Assembly: GCA_031270275.1 (NCBI GenBank)
Contig: JAISXZ010000176.1
Span: 1 to 36,963, forward strand
Reading direction: 5' to 3'
Source: Eubacteriales Family XIII. Incertae Sedis bacterium
Lineage (GTDB): Bacteria > Bacillota > Clostridia > Peptostreptococcales > Anaerovoracaceae
Length of the DNA stretch: 36,963 bases
This document shows, in pieces, positions 30,708-36,963 of this stretch; position 1 is the first letter of the stretch, and the number at the start of each line of letters is the position of its first letter. A model generated the notes under the pieces. That model was given only the letters and a program-made list of their open reading frames with translations. It ran no database searches and was not told the origin of the DNA. Both the position numbers and the translations under genes were made by a program.

Positions 30708-32558
30708 CTAGCCCCCGAACTGGCTGTCGTACAGCTCGGCGTAGCGGCCGCCGAGCTGCATGAGCGACTCGTGCGTGCCCTGCTCCGCTATGTCGCCGTC
30801 CATCATGAGCAGTATCAGGTCGGCGTCCCTGATCGTGGAGAGCCTGTGGGCTATTATGAACGCGGTCCTGCCCCTGAGCAGATTCCGCATCGCCTTCTGC
30901 ACCAGCGCCTCCGTGCGCGTGTCCACGGAGCTGGTGGCCTCGTCGAGTATGAGTATCGGGGGATCCGCGAGGAAGGCCCTCGCGATGGTCAGAAGCTGTT
31001 TCTGGCCCTGCGAGATGTTGGTGGCGTCCTCGTTGATGACCATGCCGTAGCCGCCTGGAAGCGTGTGTATGAAGTGGTCCACCTGCGCGGCCCTGGCTGC
31101 GGCGAAGACCTCGTCGTCGGAGGCGTCAGGCCTGCCGAAGCGTATGTTCTCCATGACGGAGGCGCTGTACAGCCAGGCGTCCTGCAGCACCATGCCGAAC
31201 AGCCCGCGCAGGCTGCTCCGCGAATAGCCCGATATGTCGGCGCCGTCTATGAGCACCCGCCCCGAGTCCAGCTCGTAGAAGCGCATGAGCAGCTTCACGA
31301 GCGTGGTCTTGCCGGCGCCCGTCGGGCCGACTATGGCGACGCGCATGCCCGGCGACACATGCACGCTGAAATCCTTTATCAGCGGGGCGTCCGTATAGCT
31401 GAAGCGCACGTTTTCGAACGCTATCCCGCCCCTGAAGCCATTCGTCACGGCCTCCGTTTCCGGGTCGGGGCTTTCCTCCTCCTCGGACAGGAACTCGAAC
31501 ACCCTTTCGGCCGCGGCGGCGGTGGACTGCAGCACGTTGACGATGTTGGCGATCATGGTTATCGGCTGGCTGAAGCTGCGGACATACTGCATGAAGGCCT
31601 GTATGCTGCCTATGCTGACGCTGCCCCTGACCGCCAGCCAGCCCCCCGTGACGCAGACGAACACATAGGACAGATTGCCTATGAAGCCCATTGCCGGCAT
31701 CATCAGGCCCGACAGGAACTGCGCCTTCCACGCCGAGTCGCACAGCTTTTTGTTGATGGCGTCAAAGCGCTCTATGGAATCGGCCTCGCCGTTGAAGGCC
31801 CTGACCGTCTGGTGCCCGGCGTACATCTCCTCTATATGCCCGTTGATCTCCCCCAGGAGCCTCTGCTGATCCGCGAAATGCCCCTGCGACGCCCGGACTA
31901 TGACGCGTATCAGCGCCATGGACAGGGGCAGGACGATCAGGGCGACCGCAGTCATAAGGAGGCTTATCCTCAGCATCATGACGAGTATGCCCGCTATCGT
32001 GACCGCGCTCGTCACCGCCTGCGTCAGGCTCTGGCCCAGGGTGACGTTCACCGTCTCTATGTCGTTGGTCATGCGGCTCTGCATCTCCCCGTGGGTCTTC
32101 GAGTCGTAGTACCTGAGCGGCAGCCTGTCCATCTTCTCCGACATGTCGCGGCGCAGCCTGTAGGTGACGCCCTGCGACACGCCCGACATGATGAAGCCCT
32201 GCACGTAGGAGAACAGGAAGCTCAGCAGGTAAAGCCCCGCGAGCAGCAGCAGTATGTCCCGCAGCGAGCCGAAGTCTATGCGGCCCCTAAGGACGCCGCG
32301 CACGATGATGTCCGTGGCGTCCCCCATTATGGCGGGCGCGACTATGCTGAACGCCGTCCCGAGTATCGCGAAGGCGAAGACGAGGAAAAGCCGCGCGCGG
32401 TAGGGCTTTAGGTATCTCAGCAGCGTCCTCATCGTGGCGCCGAAGTTCTTGGCCTTCTCCCCAGGCATCATCGCCATGGGGCCGCCCTGCGGCCGCTGCG
32501 GCTTCCTTGGCCCCGCGCCCTCGGCAGCCCCCGCGCCCCTTCCGCCGGATTCGCTCAT
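30708..32558 (-). CDS. ABC multidrug-type exporter, second half-transporter
   Basis: Half-transporter of 616 residues: six membrane helices (about 50-330) then an ATPase domain (about 370-610). Walker A GPTGAGKTT, signature NISQGQKQ, Walker B ILILDEATSSVD with the catalytic Glu, and H-loop AHRLSTI are complete, so this subunit carries the active Walker B. A Gly/Pro/Arg-rich 30-residue extension precedes the first helix. Its ATG overlaps the stop codon of the partner gene (ATGA at 32555-32558), so the pair is coupled. It is of the BmrC/BmrD, LmrC/LmrD heterodimer kind, exporting drugs, lipids or peptides. Confidence 0.94.
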   Translation of the reverse strand: MSESGGRGAGAAEGAGPRKPQRPQGGPMAMMPGEKAKNFGATMRTLLRYLKPYRARLFLVFAFAILGTAFSIVAPAIMGDATDIIVRGVLRGRIDFGSLRDILLLLAGLYLLSFLFSYVQGFIMSGVSQGVTYRLRRDMSEKMDRLPLRYYDSKTHGEMQSRMTNDIETVNVTLGQSLTQAVTSAVTIAGILVMMLRISLLMTAVALIVLPLSMALIRVIVRASQGHFADQQRLLGEINGHIEEMYAGHQTVRAFNGEADSIERFDAINKKLCDSAWKAQFLSGLMMPAMGFIGNLSYVFVCVTGGWLAVRGSVSIGSIQAFMQYVRSFSQPITMIANIVNVLQSTAAAAERVFEFLSEEEESPDPETEAVTNGFRGGIAFENVRFSYTDAPLIKDFSVHVSPGMRVAIVGPTGAGKTTLVKLLMRFYELDSGRVLIDGADISGYSRSSLRGLFGMVLQDAWLYSASVMENIRFGRPDASDDEVFAAARAAQVDHFIHTLPGGYGMVINEDATNISQGQKQLLTIARAFLADPPILILDEATSSVDTRTEALVQKAMRNLLRGRTAFIIAHRLSTIRDADLILLMMDGDIAEQGTHESLMQLGGRYAELYDSQFGG

Positions 32559-34294
32559 CGCCTCAGTTCCTCCTCGCTCAGCTGGGACAGGGCTATCTCC
32601 CTGTAGACCCCGCAGCTCTCCATCAGCTCGCGGTGGGTGCCTGAACCCGCTATCAGCCCCTCGTCCATGACTATTATCCGGTCCGCGTTCCTGATGGCGC
32701 TGATGCGCTGCGCCACTATCAGCACGGCGCTGCCGCCCATCCTGTCCTTAAGGGCGGCCCGCAGGGCCTTCTCCGTCTTGAAGTCGAGCGCCGAGAAGCT
32801 GTCGTCGAATACGTATATCGGCGCCTTCTTCACGAGGGCCCGCGCTATGGCGAGCCTCTGCCTCTGGCCGCCGGAGACGTTGGTCCCCCCCTGTGCCACG
32901 CTTTCGCCGTAGCCATCCGGCTTTTCCGCGATGAAGCCTGCGGCCTGCGCCGTCTCGGCCGCCTCCGCCAGCTCGCCCAGGGACGCCTCCCTGCCGCCGT
33001 AGCGCAGATTGCTCTCTATGGTCCCCGAGAACAGCGCCGGCTGCTGCGGCACGTAGCCTATGCTGTCCCGCAGCTCCCGCTGCGGCAGGTACTTTATGTT
33101 GACGCCGCCTATGCGTATCTCGCCCTCGCTCACGTCGTAGAACCTCGGTATGAGGTTCATGACCGTGGACTTGCCACTGCCTGTGCCGCCTATGAAGGCC
33201 GTAGTCTCGCCCGGCCTCGCCGTGAAGCTGATGTCCCTTATGACGTATTCGTCGGCGCCGGGATAGCGGAACGAGACCCTGTCGAACTCCAGGGCGGCGG
33301 CCCCGGCATCGGGGAGATGGCGCAGCCTGTCCGCAGGCGCGTCCTTTATAGATATCTCGGCGTCCAGCGCCTCGGCTATGCGCGTCATGGACACCATGGC
33401 CCTGGGCAGCATGAAGAACACCATCGAGAGCATGATGAACGACATGATTATGTGCATGGTGTACTGGATGAAGGCCAGCATGTCGCCCACCTGGAAGCCG
33501 TCCACGCCGATTATCCGGGAGCCCGCCCAGAGTATGAGTATGCAGACGGCGTTCATGATGAAGAACATCAGCGGCATCATCAGCGACAGGGTGCGGTTTA
33601 TGAACAGATTCAGCTTCATGAGCGCGCTGTTCGTCTCGTCGAAGCGCGCCTCGGACGGGCCTTCGGCGCGGAATGCGCGTATCACCAGCATCCCGGACAG
33701 GCGCTCGCTCATCGCCAGGTTTATCCTGTCGAGCAGCTTCTGCGACAGCCTGAAGCGCGGCATCATGAGCGTGAACATTATCAGCAGCATCACGAGTATC
33801 AGCGCCAGCGCCAGGGCTATCGTCCACGAGAGGGATGGGCTGGTCCCGTAGCTGCGGATCAGGGCGCCTATGCCCATTATGGGCGCGAACAGGGCCATTC
33901 GGAACAGCATGGACGTCACCATCTGTATCTGCTGCACGTCGTTGGTGGAGCGCGTCGTCAGCGAGGCCGTGGAGAAGCGGTCGAACTCGGGGTTGGCGAA
34001 GAAGGTGACGCGCCTGAATATCGCGCCGCGTATGTCGAACGACGCCCTGGCCGATATCCGCGACGCGAAGAAGCCCACGCCGACGGCGCAGGCCACCGAA
34101 AGCAGCGACATGAGCAGCATCCGGACGCCTTGGGCGAGTATGAGCCGGGTGTCGCCGGCCAGTATGCCGCTGTCGATTATGGCGGCCATGTAGCCGGGCA
34201 GGGAAAGCTCGGCCATGGCCTGCCCGAAGGTGAGCAGGAGCATGACGAAGATGCCGGCGATGTGCGGCCTGTAGAAGCGAAGCAACGATTTCAA
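32555..34294 (-). CDS. ABC multidrug-type exporter, first half-transporter
   Basis: Half-transporter of 579 residues with six membrane helices (about 15-300) and an ATPase domain. Walker A GGTGSGKST and signature NVSGGQRQR are good, but Walker B reads IYVFDDSFSALD, with Asp for the catalytic Glu, so one of the two ATP sites in the heterodimer would be degenerate. The start is debatable. The TTG at 34294 has GGAAAGGG six bases upstream and gives the usual family N-terminus. A GTG at 34378 has AAGGAGG nine bases upstream and would add 28 odd residues encoded partly by a hairpin. Confidence 0.92.
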   Translation of the reverse strand: MKSLLRFYRPHIAGIFVMLLLTFGQAMAELSLPGYMAAIIDSGILAGDTRLILAQGVRMLLMSLLSVACAVGVGFFASRISARASFDIRGAIFRRVTFFANPEFDRFSTASLTTRSTNDVQQIQMVTSMLFRMALFAPIMGIGALIRSYGTSPSLSWTIALALALILVMLLIMFTLMMPRFRLSQKLLDRINLAMSERLSGMLVIRAFRAEGPSEARFDETNSALMKLNLFINRTLSLMMPLMFFIMNAVCILILWAGSRIIGVDGFQVGDMLAFIQYTMHIIMSFIMLSMVFFMLPRAMVSMTRIAEALDAEISIKDAPADRLRHLPDAGAAALEFDRVSFRYPGADEYVIRDISFTARPGETTAFIGGTGSGKSTVMNLIPRFYDVSEGEIRIGGVNIKYLPQRELRDSIGYVPQQPALFSGTIESNLRYGGREASLGELAEAAETAQAAGFIAEKPDGYGESVAQGGTNVSGGQRQRLAIARALVKKAPIYVFDDSFSALDFKTEKALRAALKDRMGGSAVLIVAQRISAIRNADRIIVMDEGLIAGSGTHRELMESCGVYREIALSQLSEEELRR

Positions 34295-34327
34295 GGGCGA
34301 CCCTTTCCTAGGCAGGCGAAAACGGCG

Positions 34328-34358
34328 GCCCGAAGCCGCCTGCCATGCGGCTTCGGGC
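34328..34358 (-). promoter_or_regulatory. Hairpin in the exporter leader
   Basis: Perfect 12-bp stem GCCCGAAGCCGC (34328-34339) with GCGGCTTCGGGC (34347-34358), seven-base loop, just upstream of the preferred start of the exporter gene. No T-run follows. A weak promoter candidate (TTGATT at 34417-34422, 17 bases, TAAACA at 34394-34399, minus strand) would place it in the 5' untranslated leader. Confidence 0.4.
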
Positions 34359-34476
34359 GCGATGGGGGGGGGCAACACGCAAAAACGCCTCCTTGTTTAA
34401 TACCACAAAAAAGAGAAATCAACATGTTTTTGTATGCCGCCGACAAATTATTTTTCGTTACAGTTCGGAGGTATGT

Positions 34477-34674
34477 GGGCGGGAAAGGGGACCGCGCCCC
34501 CGCTTCCGTCGCAAAACGGGTATTTCCTGCGATTTCACTCACAGGCTTTGGGAACTTGCTCAAACTCGCTTCGCTCAAACAGTGAGCCAAGCTCACCAAA
34601 GCCTTTGTTCGCAAAATCGGGAAATACAGCCGTTTTGCTCCAAGTCAGCGACGGCGCGGTCCCCTTTCCCGCCC
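34477..34674. repeat. 198-bp imperfect inverted repeat (possible MITE or structured RNA)
   Basis: The ends GGGCGGGAAAGGGGACCGCG (from 34477) and its complement (to 34674) are perfect over about 20 bases. Pairing continues inward in blocks: CCGTCGC/GCGACGG, GCAAAACGG/CCGTTTTGC, GTATTTCC/GGGAAATAC and AGGCTTTGG/CCAAAGCCT, ending in a loop near CTCGCTTCGCTC. No gene is encoded. It fills most of the 450-base divergent gap between the exporter and the MBL-fold gene. Confidence 0.85.
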
Positions 34675-34732
34675 TCGCGAACTGACTGACCTTGAACAGC
34701 AATTATTTTTCTGGGCCGCCGAACAGATTTGT

Positions 34733-34750
34733 ATGTAACAAAGCTTACAT
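34733..34750. promoter_or_regulatory. Operator-like inverted repeat before the MBL-fold gene
   Basis: ATGTAA-N6-TTACAT is a perfect inverted repeat about 80 bases before the MBL-fold start codon, next to AT-rich promoter-like sequence (AAGATAATACC). The half-site ATGTAAC also begins the palindromes at 22300-22337 and 22442-22477. It is one base short of the GlnR/TnrA spacing, so that regulator is not claimed. Confidence 0.4.
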
Positions 34751-34831
34751 CTGTGGTAAGATAATACCGTACAGCAAGTGAAAGCCGCCGGCAGACGGAC
34801 TGCGGCGGCAGCGTTGAGAGGAGGGCGGAGC

Positions 34832-35731
34832 ATGGAAATCAGAAGGCACGTTCATGGGGACGGCAGGCTGTGGACCCTGACCTGCATCGCGAGGGACGAC
34901 GGGTTCAGGGTGGCTTCCGTCATCATCGTCGGCAAGGATGAGGTCGTCGTCGTGGACACGCAATGGACGCTGTCCAACGCGCACAGGGTCGTCGCGGAGA
35001 TATTCTCGCTGAACAAGAGGCTTAAGGCGATCTTCTGCACGCACGCGCACCCGGATCACTATTTCGGCACGCAGGTCTTCACGGACGCCTTCCCCGGCGT
35101 GCCCGTGTACGCCCTCGAGGAGGACATACCCGTGATAGCGGATCAGTTCCTGCCCAAGCTCGACCACTGGAAGGCGCAGATCGGCGACGTCAACTGCGCC
35201 GACAGGCCCATAGAGTTCACGCCCTACAGGGATGGCTGCCTCGACCTGGACGGCAGCAAGATAGAGGTCATGCCCAAGGTCTGGGGCGACCTGAAATACA
35301 ACTCCGTCGTGTGGGTCCCCTCCATAAAGACCGTCATATGCAGCGACGTCGTGTTCAACGGGGCCCATCCCTTCACCTGCGAGGTCACGCGGAAGGGGCG
35401 CAAGGGCTGGATCCAGGATCTCGAAAGGATCAGGGGCCTGGGCGCCGAGGTCATAATACCCGGCCACGCGAAGCGCGACATGCCCTTCGACGAGTCCGGG
35501 CTGGACTATACCAGGGAGTACCTGATCGCCACGGACGAGGAGCTGGACGCCATATCCGCGAGGCAGGGCAGGGGCGGCGTCTTCGAGTTCTACTACAACA
35601 TGGACAAGCGCTTCTTCGATTCCAAGCTTAAGATGAGCAACGAGATGAACGCCAACGTCTTCCTCGGGGGGCGCGAGTGGAACGACCTATGGAACGAGGA
35701 CATGGACGAGGATGCGGACGCGGAAGGCTGA
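34832..35731 (+). CDS. Metallo-beta-lactamase-fold protein
   Basis: MBL-fold protein of 299 residues. The metal motif HAHPDH (H71, H73, D75, H76) is intact, D172 in ICSDVVFNG and H212 in IPGHAKRD match the other usual ligands. Where the third conserved His is expected (before the NSVVWV strand) the sequence reads VWGDLKYNSVVWV without His, so the metal site may be incomplete or rearranged. The ATG at 34832 follows a GAGGAGGGCGGAG RBS. The acidic C-terminus (DMDEDADAEG) is unusual. It probably hydrolyses an ester, thioester or lactone, unspecified, and may act with the SDR encoded 115 bases downstream. Confidence 0.9.
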   Translation: MEIRRHVHGDGRLWTLTCIARDDGFRVASVIIVGKDEVVVVDTQWTLSNAHRVVAEIFSLNKRLKAIFCTHAHPDHYFGTQVFTDAFPGVPVYALEEDIPVIADQFLPKLDHWKAQIGDVNCADRPIEFTPYRDGCLDLDGSKIEVMPKVWGDLKYNSVVWVPSIKTVICSDVVFNGAHPFTCEVTRKGRKGWIQDLERIRGLGAEVIIPGHAKRDMPFDESGLDYTREYLIATDEELDAISARQGRGGVFEFYYNMDKRFFDSKLKMSNEMNANVFLGGREWNDLWNEDMDEDADAEG

Positions 35732-35753
35732 ACGACAGGCCGTCCTGACTGAG

Positions 35754-35788
35754 GCGGGCGGGCGGCGCCGGCGGTGCCGCCCGCCCGC
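35754..35788 (+). terminator. GC hairpin between MBL-fold and SDR genes
   Basis: Perfect 13-bp GC stem, 35754-35766 with 35776-35788, nine-base loop, 22 bases after the MBL-fold stop. Only TTAAG follows, so termination would be weak; the downstream SDR gene may be read through or have its own start. Confidence 0.5.
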
Positions 35789-35846
35789 TTAAGACGTTTG
35801 GGCAGCGATTGCCCACAGTGGCCGAAAGGCCGGAATGGAGGCAGAA

Positions 35847-36674
35847 ATGAGCGGCAGGCTTGAGGGGAAAGTAGCCATCGTCACGGGAGGCGGGGCAGGC
35901 ATAGGCGCCTCGATAGCGAGGGCCTTCGCGAAGGAGGGCGCCAAGGTCCTGATAACGGGGCGGCGCAGGGAGAAGCTCGAGGAATTCGTGGCCTCAGCGC
36001 CCGCCGGCGCCGTGTCGTTCCACGCCGGCGACGTAACGAAGGAGGAGGACTCAAAGGCCATGGTAGCGGCAGCCGTCGCCTTCGGCGGGCGGCTCGACGT
36101 GCTGGTCAACAACGCCGGCATCGACCCTCCGGGGACCGTGACCGAGATATCGCTGGAGCAGTGGACGCGGATCATAGACACGAACATCAACGGCACCTTC
36201 CTCATGTGCCGGCACGCCATACCCGAGATGATAAAGACCGGCGGCGGTTCCATCATCAACGTGGCGTCGCTTGCGGGGCTGCGCTGCATACCGGCGATGC
36301 CCGCCTACACGACATCCAAGGCCGGCATGATAGGGCTGACGAACGCCATAGCGCTCGACTACGGCCCGCAGGGCATACGCGCCAACGCCATATGTCCCGG
36401 CGCCACCGCCACGGAGATGCTGAAGAACTCGATGGCGCCCCTGGCAAAGGGCCAGGGCACCGACATAGACGGCGCCCTGAAGCTGCTGACGAGGTTCTGC
36501 CCGCTGCCTCGGCCGGCCAGCCCCGACGAGATCGCCCCGGCGGCTGTCTATCTCGCCAGCGACGAATCCTCGTTCATGACGGGGGCGCAGATGGTGCTGG
36601 ACGGCGGCGCCTGCGCGGTTGATCCGTGCGGGGCGGCTATTGCGAGCTTGGGCACGAAATGGGGCGGCGCGTAA
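35847..36674 (+). CDS. SDR-family NAD(P)-dependent oxidoreductase
   Basis: Classical SDR of 275 residues. TGGGAGIG cofactor motif, the DV acidic segment, NNAG, catalytic Ser in NVASLAG, and YTTSK Tyr/Lys are present, followed by the PGATATEM loop and C-terminal DGG. The start is the ATG at 35847 with GGAGG five bases upstream; an in-frame ATG at 35835 would swallow the RBS. It is related to, but not the same as, the SDR at 212-1015. The last 20 residues (CGAAIASLGTKWGGA) run a little past the normal family end. Substrate unknown. Confidence 0.92.
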   Translation: MSGRLEGKVAIVTGGGAGIGASIARAFAKEGAKVLITGRRREKLEEFVASAPAGAVSFHAGDVTKEEDSKAMVAAAVAFGGRLDVLVNNAGIDPPGTVTEISLEQWTRIIDTNINGTFLMCRHAIPEMIKTGGGSIINVASLAGLRCIPAMPAYTTSKAGMIGLTNAIALDYGPQGIRANAICPGATATEMLKNSMAPLAKGQGTDIDGALKLLTRFCPLPRPASPDEIAPAAVYLASDESSFMTGAQMVLDGGACAVDPCGAAIASLGTKWGGA

Positions 36675-36700
36675 TGTAACTGCCCGTAATGTAACTGCCC
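36671..36700 (+). repeat. 15-bp tandem duplication at the element border
   Basis: GTAATGTAACTGCCC occurs twice in a row (36671-36685 and 36686-36700). The first unit contains the SDR stop codon and the second runs into the left arm of repeat copy F. This looks like slippage or a duplicated junction at the element border. Confidence 0.8.
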
Positions 36701-36836
36701 GGCGCCCACGCCATTTTTGCCCATCTCGGAACCTGGTTCCGAATTTCGAATCCTCACGTAGCTAGGCAGTACGCTCCGGTTCAAAATCCGGCCCCAGAAC
36801 CCGATCTGGACAAAACTGACGCAGACGCCGGGCAGT
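36694..36836 (+). repeat. Dispersed palindromic element, diverged copy F
   Basis: The conserved blocks match the other copies (CCACGCCATTTTTGCCCATC, CTCACGTAGCT, CAGTACGCTCCG, CCCCAGAACCCGATCTGGAC). Both stems, though, have different sequences that still pair: outer CTGCCCGGCG with CGCCGGGCAG, and inner CCGAATTTCGAA-type with TTCAAAATCCGG-type. It lies 20 bases after the SDR stop, in the sense orientation. Confidence 0.9.
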
Positions 36837-36846
36837 CTCGATTGAA

Positions 36847-36963
36847 GGAACTGTCGAAAAATAACCTGCACATTTGGCTTGCCCTTTCGCGCCCCGGCTG
36901 CGTTGCCGGAACCCTTGAATACTACAAGTATTCGCGGAACCCGGCGCCTTGCCGGGACACAAA
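36847..36963. other. Noncoding stretch with inverted repeats running off the window
   Basis: No credible gene. It contains GAATACT-ACA-AGTATTC as a perfect small inverted repeat and GC-rich complementary blocks (CCGGAACCC, GGAACCCGGCG) around it. It looks like the beginning of a further repeated or structured element cut by the window end. Confidence 0.4.

Noticed and set aside
34733-34750. GlnR/TnrA binding site
   Set aside because: The spacer is six bases, not seven, and the downstream gene has no obvious nitrogen role.
1-36963. tRNA, rRNA, prophage, transposase or integrase genes
   Set aside because: None was recognised in either strand; the repeats have no protein-coding capacity.

Overview
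The window looks like chromosomal DNA from a GC-rich, anaerobic, amino-acid- or peptide-fermenting member of the Clostridia (Bacillota). The grounds are lipoprotein-type binding proteins with Gly/Ser-rich linkers after the lipobox, strong AGGAGG-type ribosome binding sites, an Amt gene followed by two PII genes, adenosylcobalamin mutase genes, and Ile ATA and Arg AGG codons used freely despite high GC. Synergistota is a weaker alternative. Taxonomy is an inference; no rRNA or tRNA gene is present.

Positions 212-22187 hold 20 consecutive genes, all on the minus strand, so transcription runs from high to low coordinates. In that order they are: a complete peptide/nickel-type (family 5) ABC importer (binding protein, two permeases, two ATPases; 22187-16542); a coenzyme B12 carbon-skeleton mutase set (GlmL-like reactivase, MmgE/PrpD protein, GlmE-like catalytic subunit, GlmS-like B12 subunit; 16467-11508); a cupin; a CocE/NonD-like alpha/beta protein with an altered active site; a 227-residue protein with Cys/His motifs; a UroD-family protein; a 52-residue protein; a second family-5 importer (6771-1119); and an SDR dehydrogenase. 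A reasonable model is uptake of a small peptide-like or amino-acid-derived compound, B12-dependent rearrangement, dehydration or epimerisation by the PrpD protein, and oxidation. The GlmE-like subunit keeps the coenzyme-contact residues but has lost most residues that bind glutamate, so the substrate is probably not glutamate. This is the best candidate for an undescribed pathway.

Positions 22188-22812 are a divergent control region. The minus-strand side has a good promoter, two inverted copies of a 32-nt palindrome and a leader terminator ahead of the first binding protein. The plus-strand side has a good promoter, a structured leader and a terminator ahead of amt. Then follow amt-glnK-glnK (22813-24825) and a TRAP transporter dctP-dctQ-dctM (25073-28069), both plus strand.

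Positions 28056-34294 are minus strand: a biotin ligase overlapping dctM tail to tail, an unknown 485-residue protein with 42-residue repeats and a possible flagellar-sigma promoter, and a heterodimeric ABC exporter. Positions 34832-36674 are plus strand: a metallo-beta-lactamase-fold protein and a second SDR dehydrogenase.

A dispersed element of about 145-175 bp with covarying inverted repeats occurs six times (one copy truncated, one internally deleted, plus remnants), always between genes and in both orientations relative to them. A separate 198-bp inverted repeat (34477-34674) shares its ends with a short hairpin at 24854-24889.
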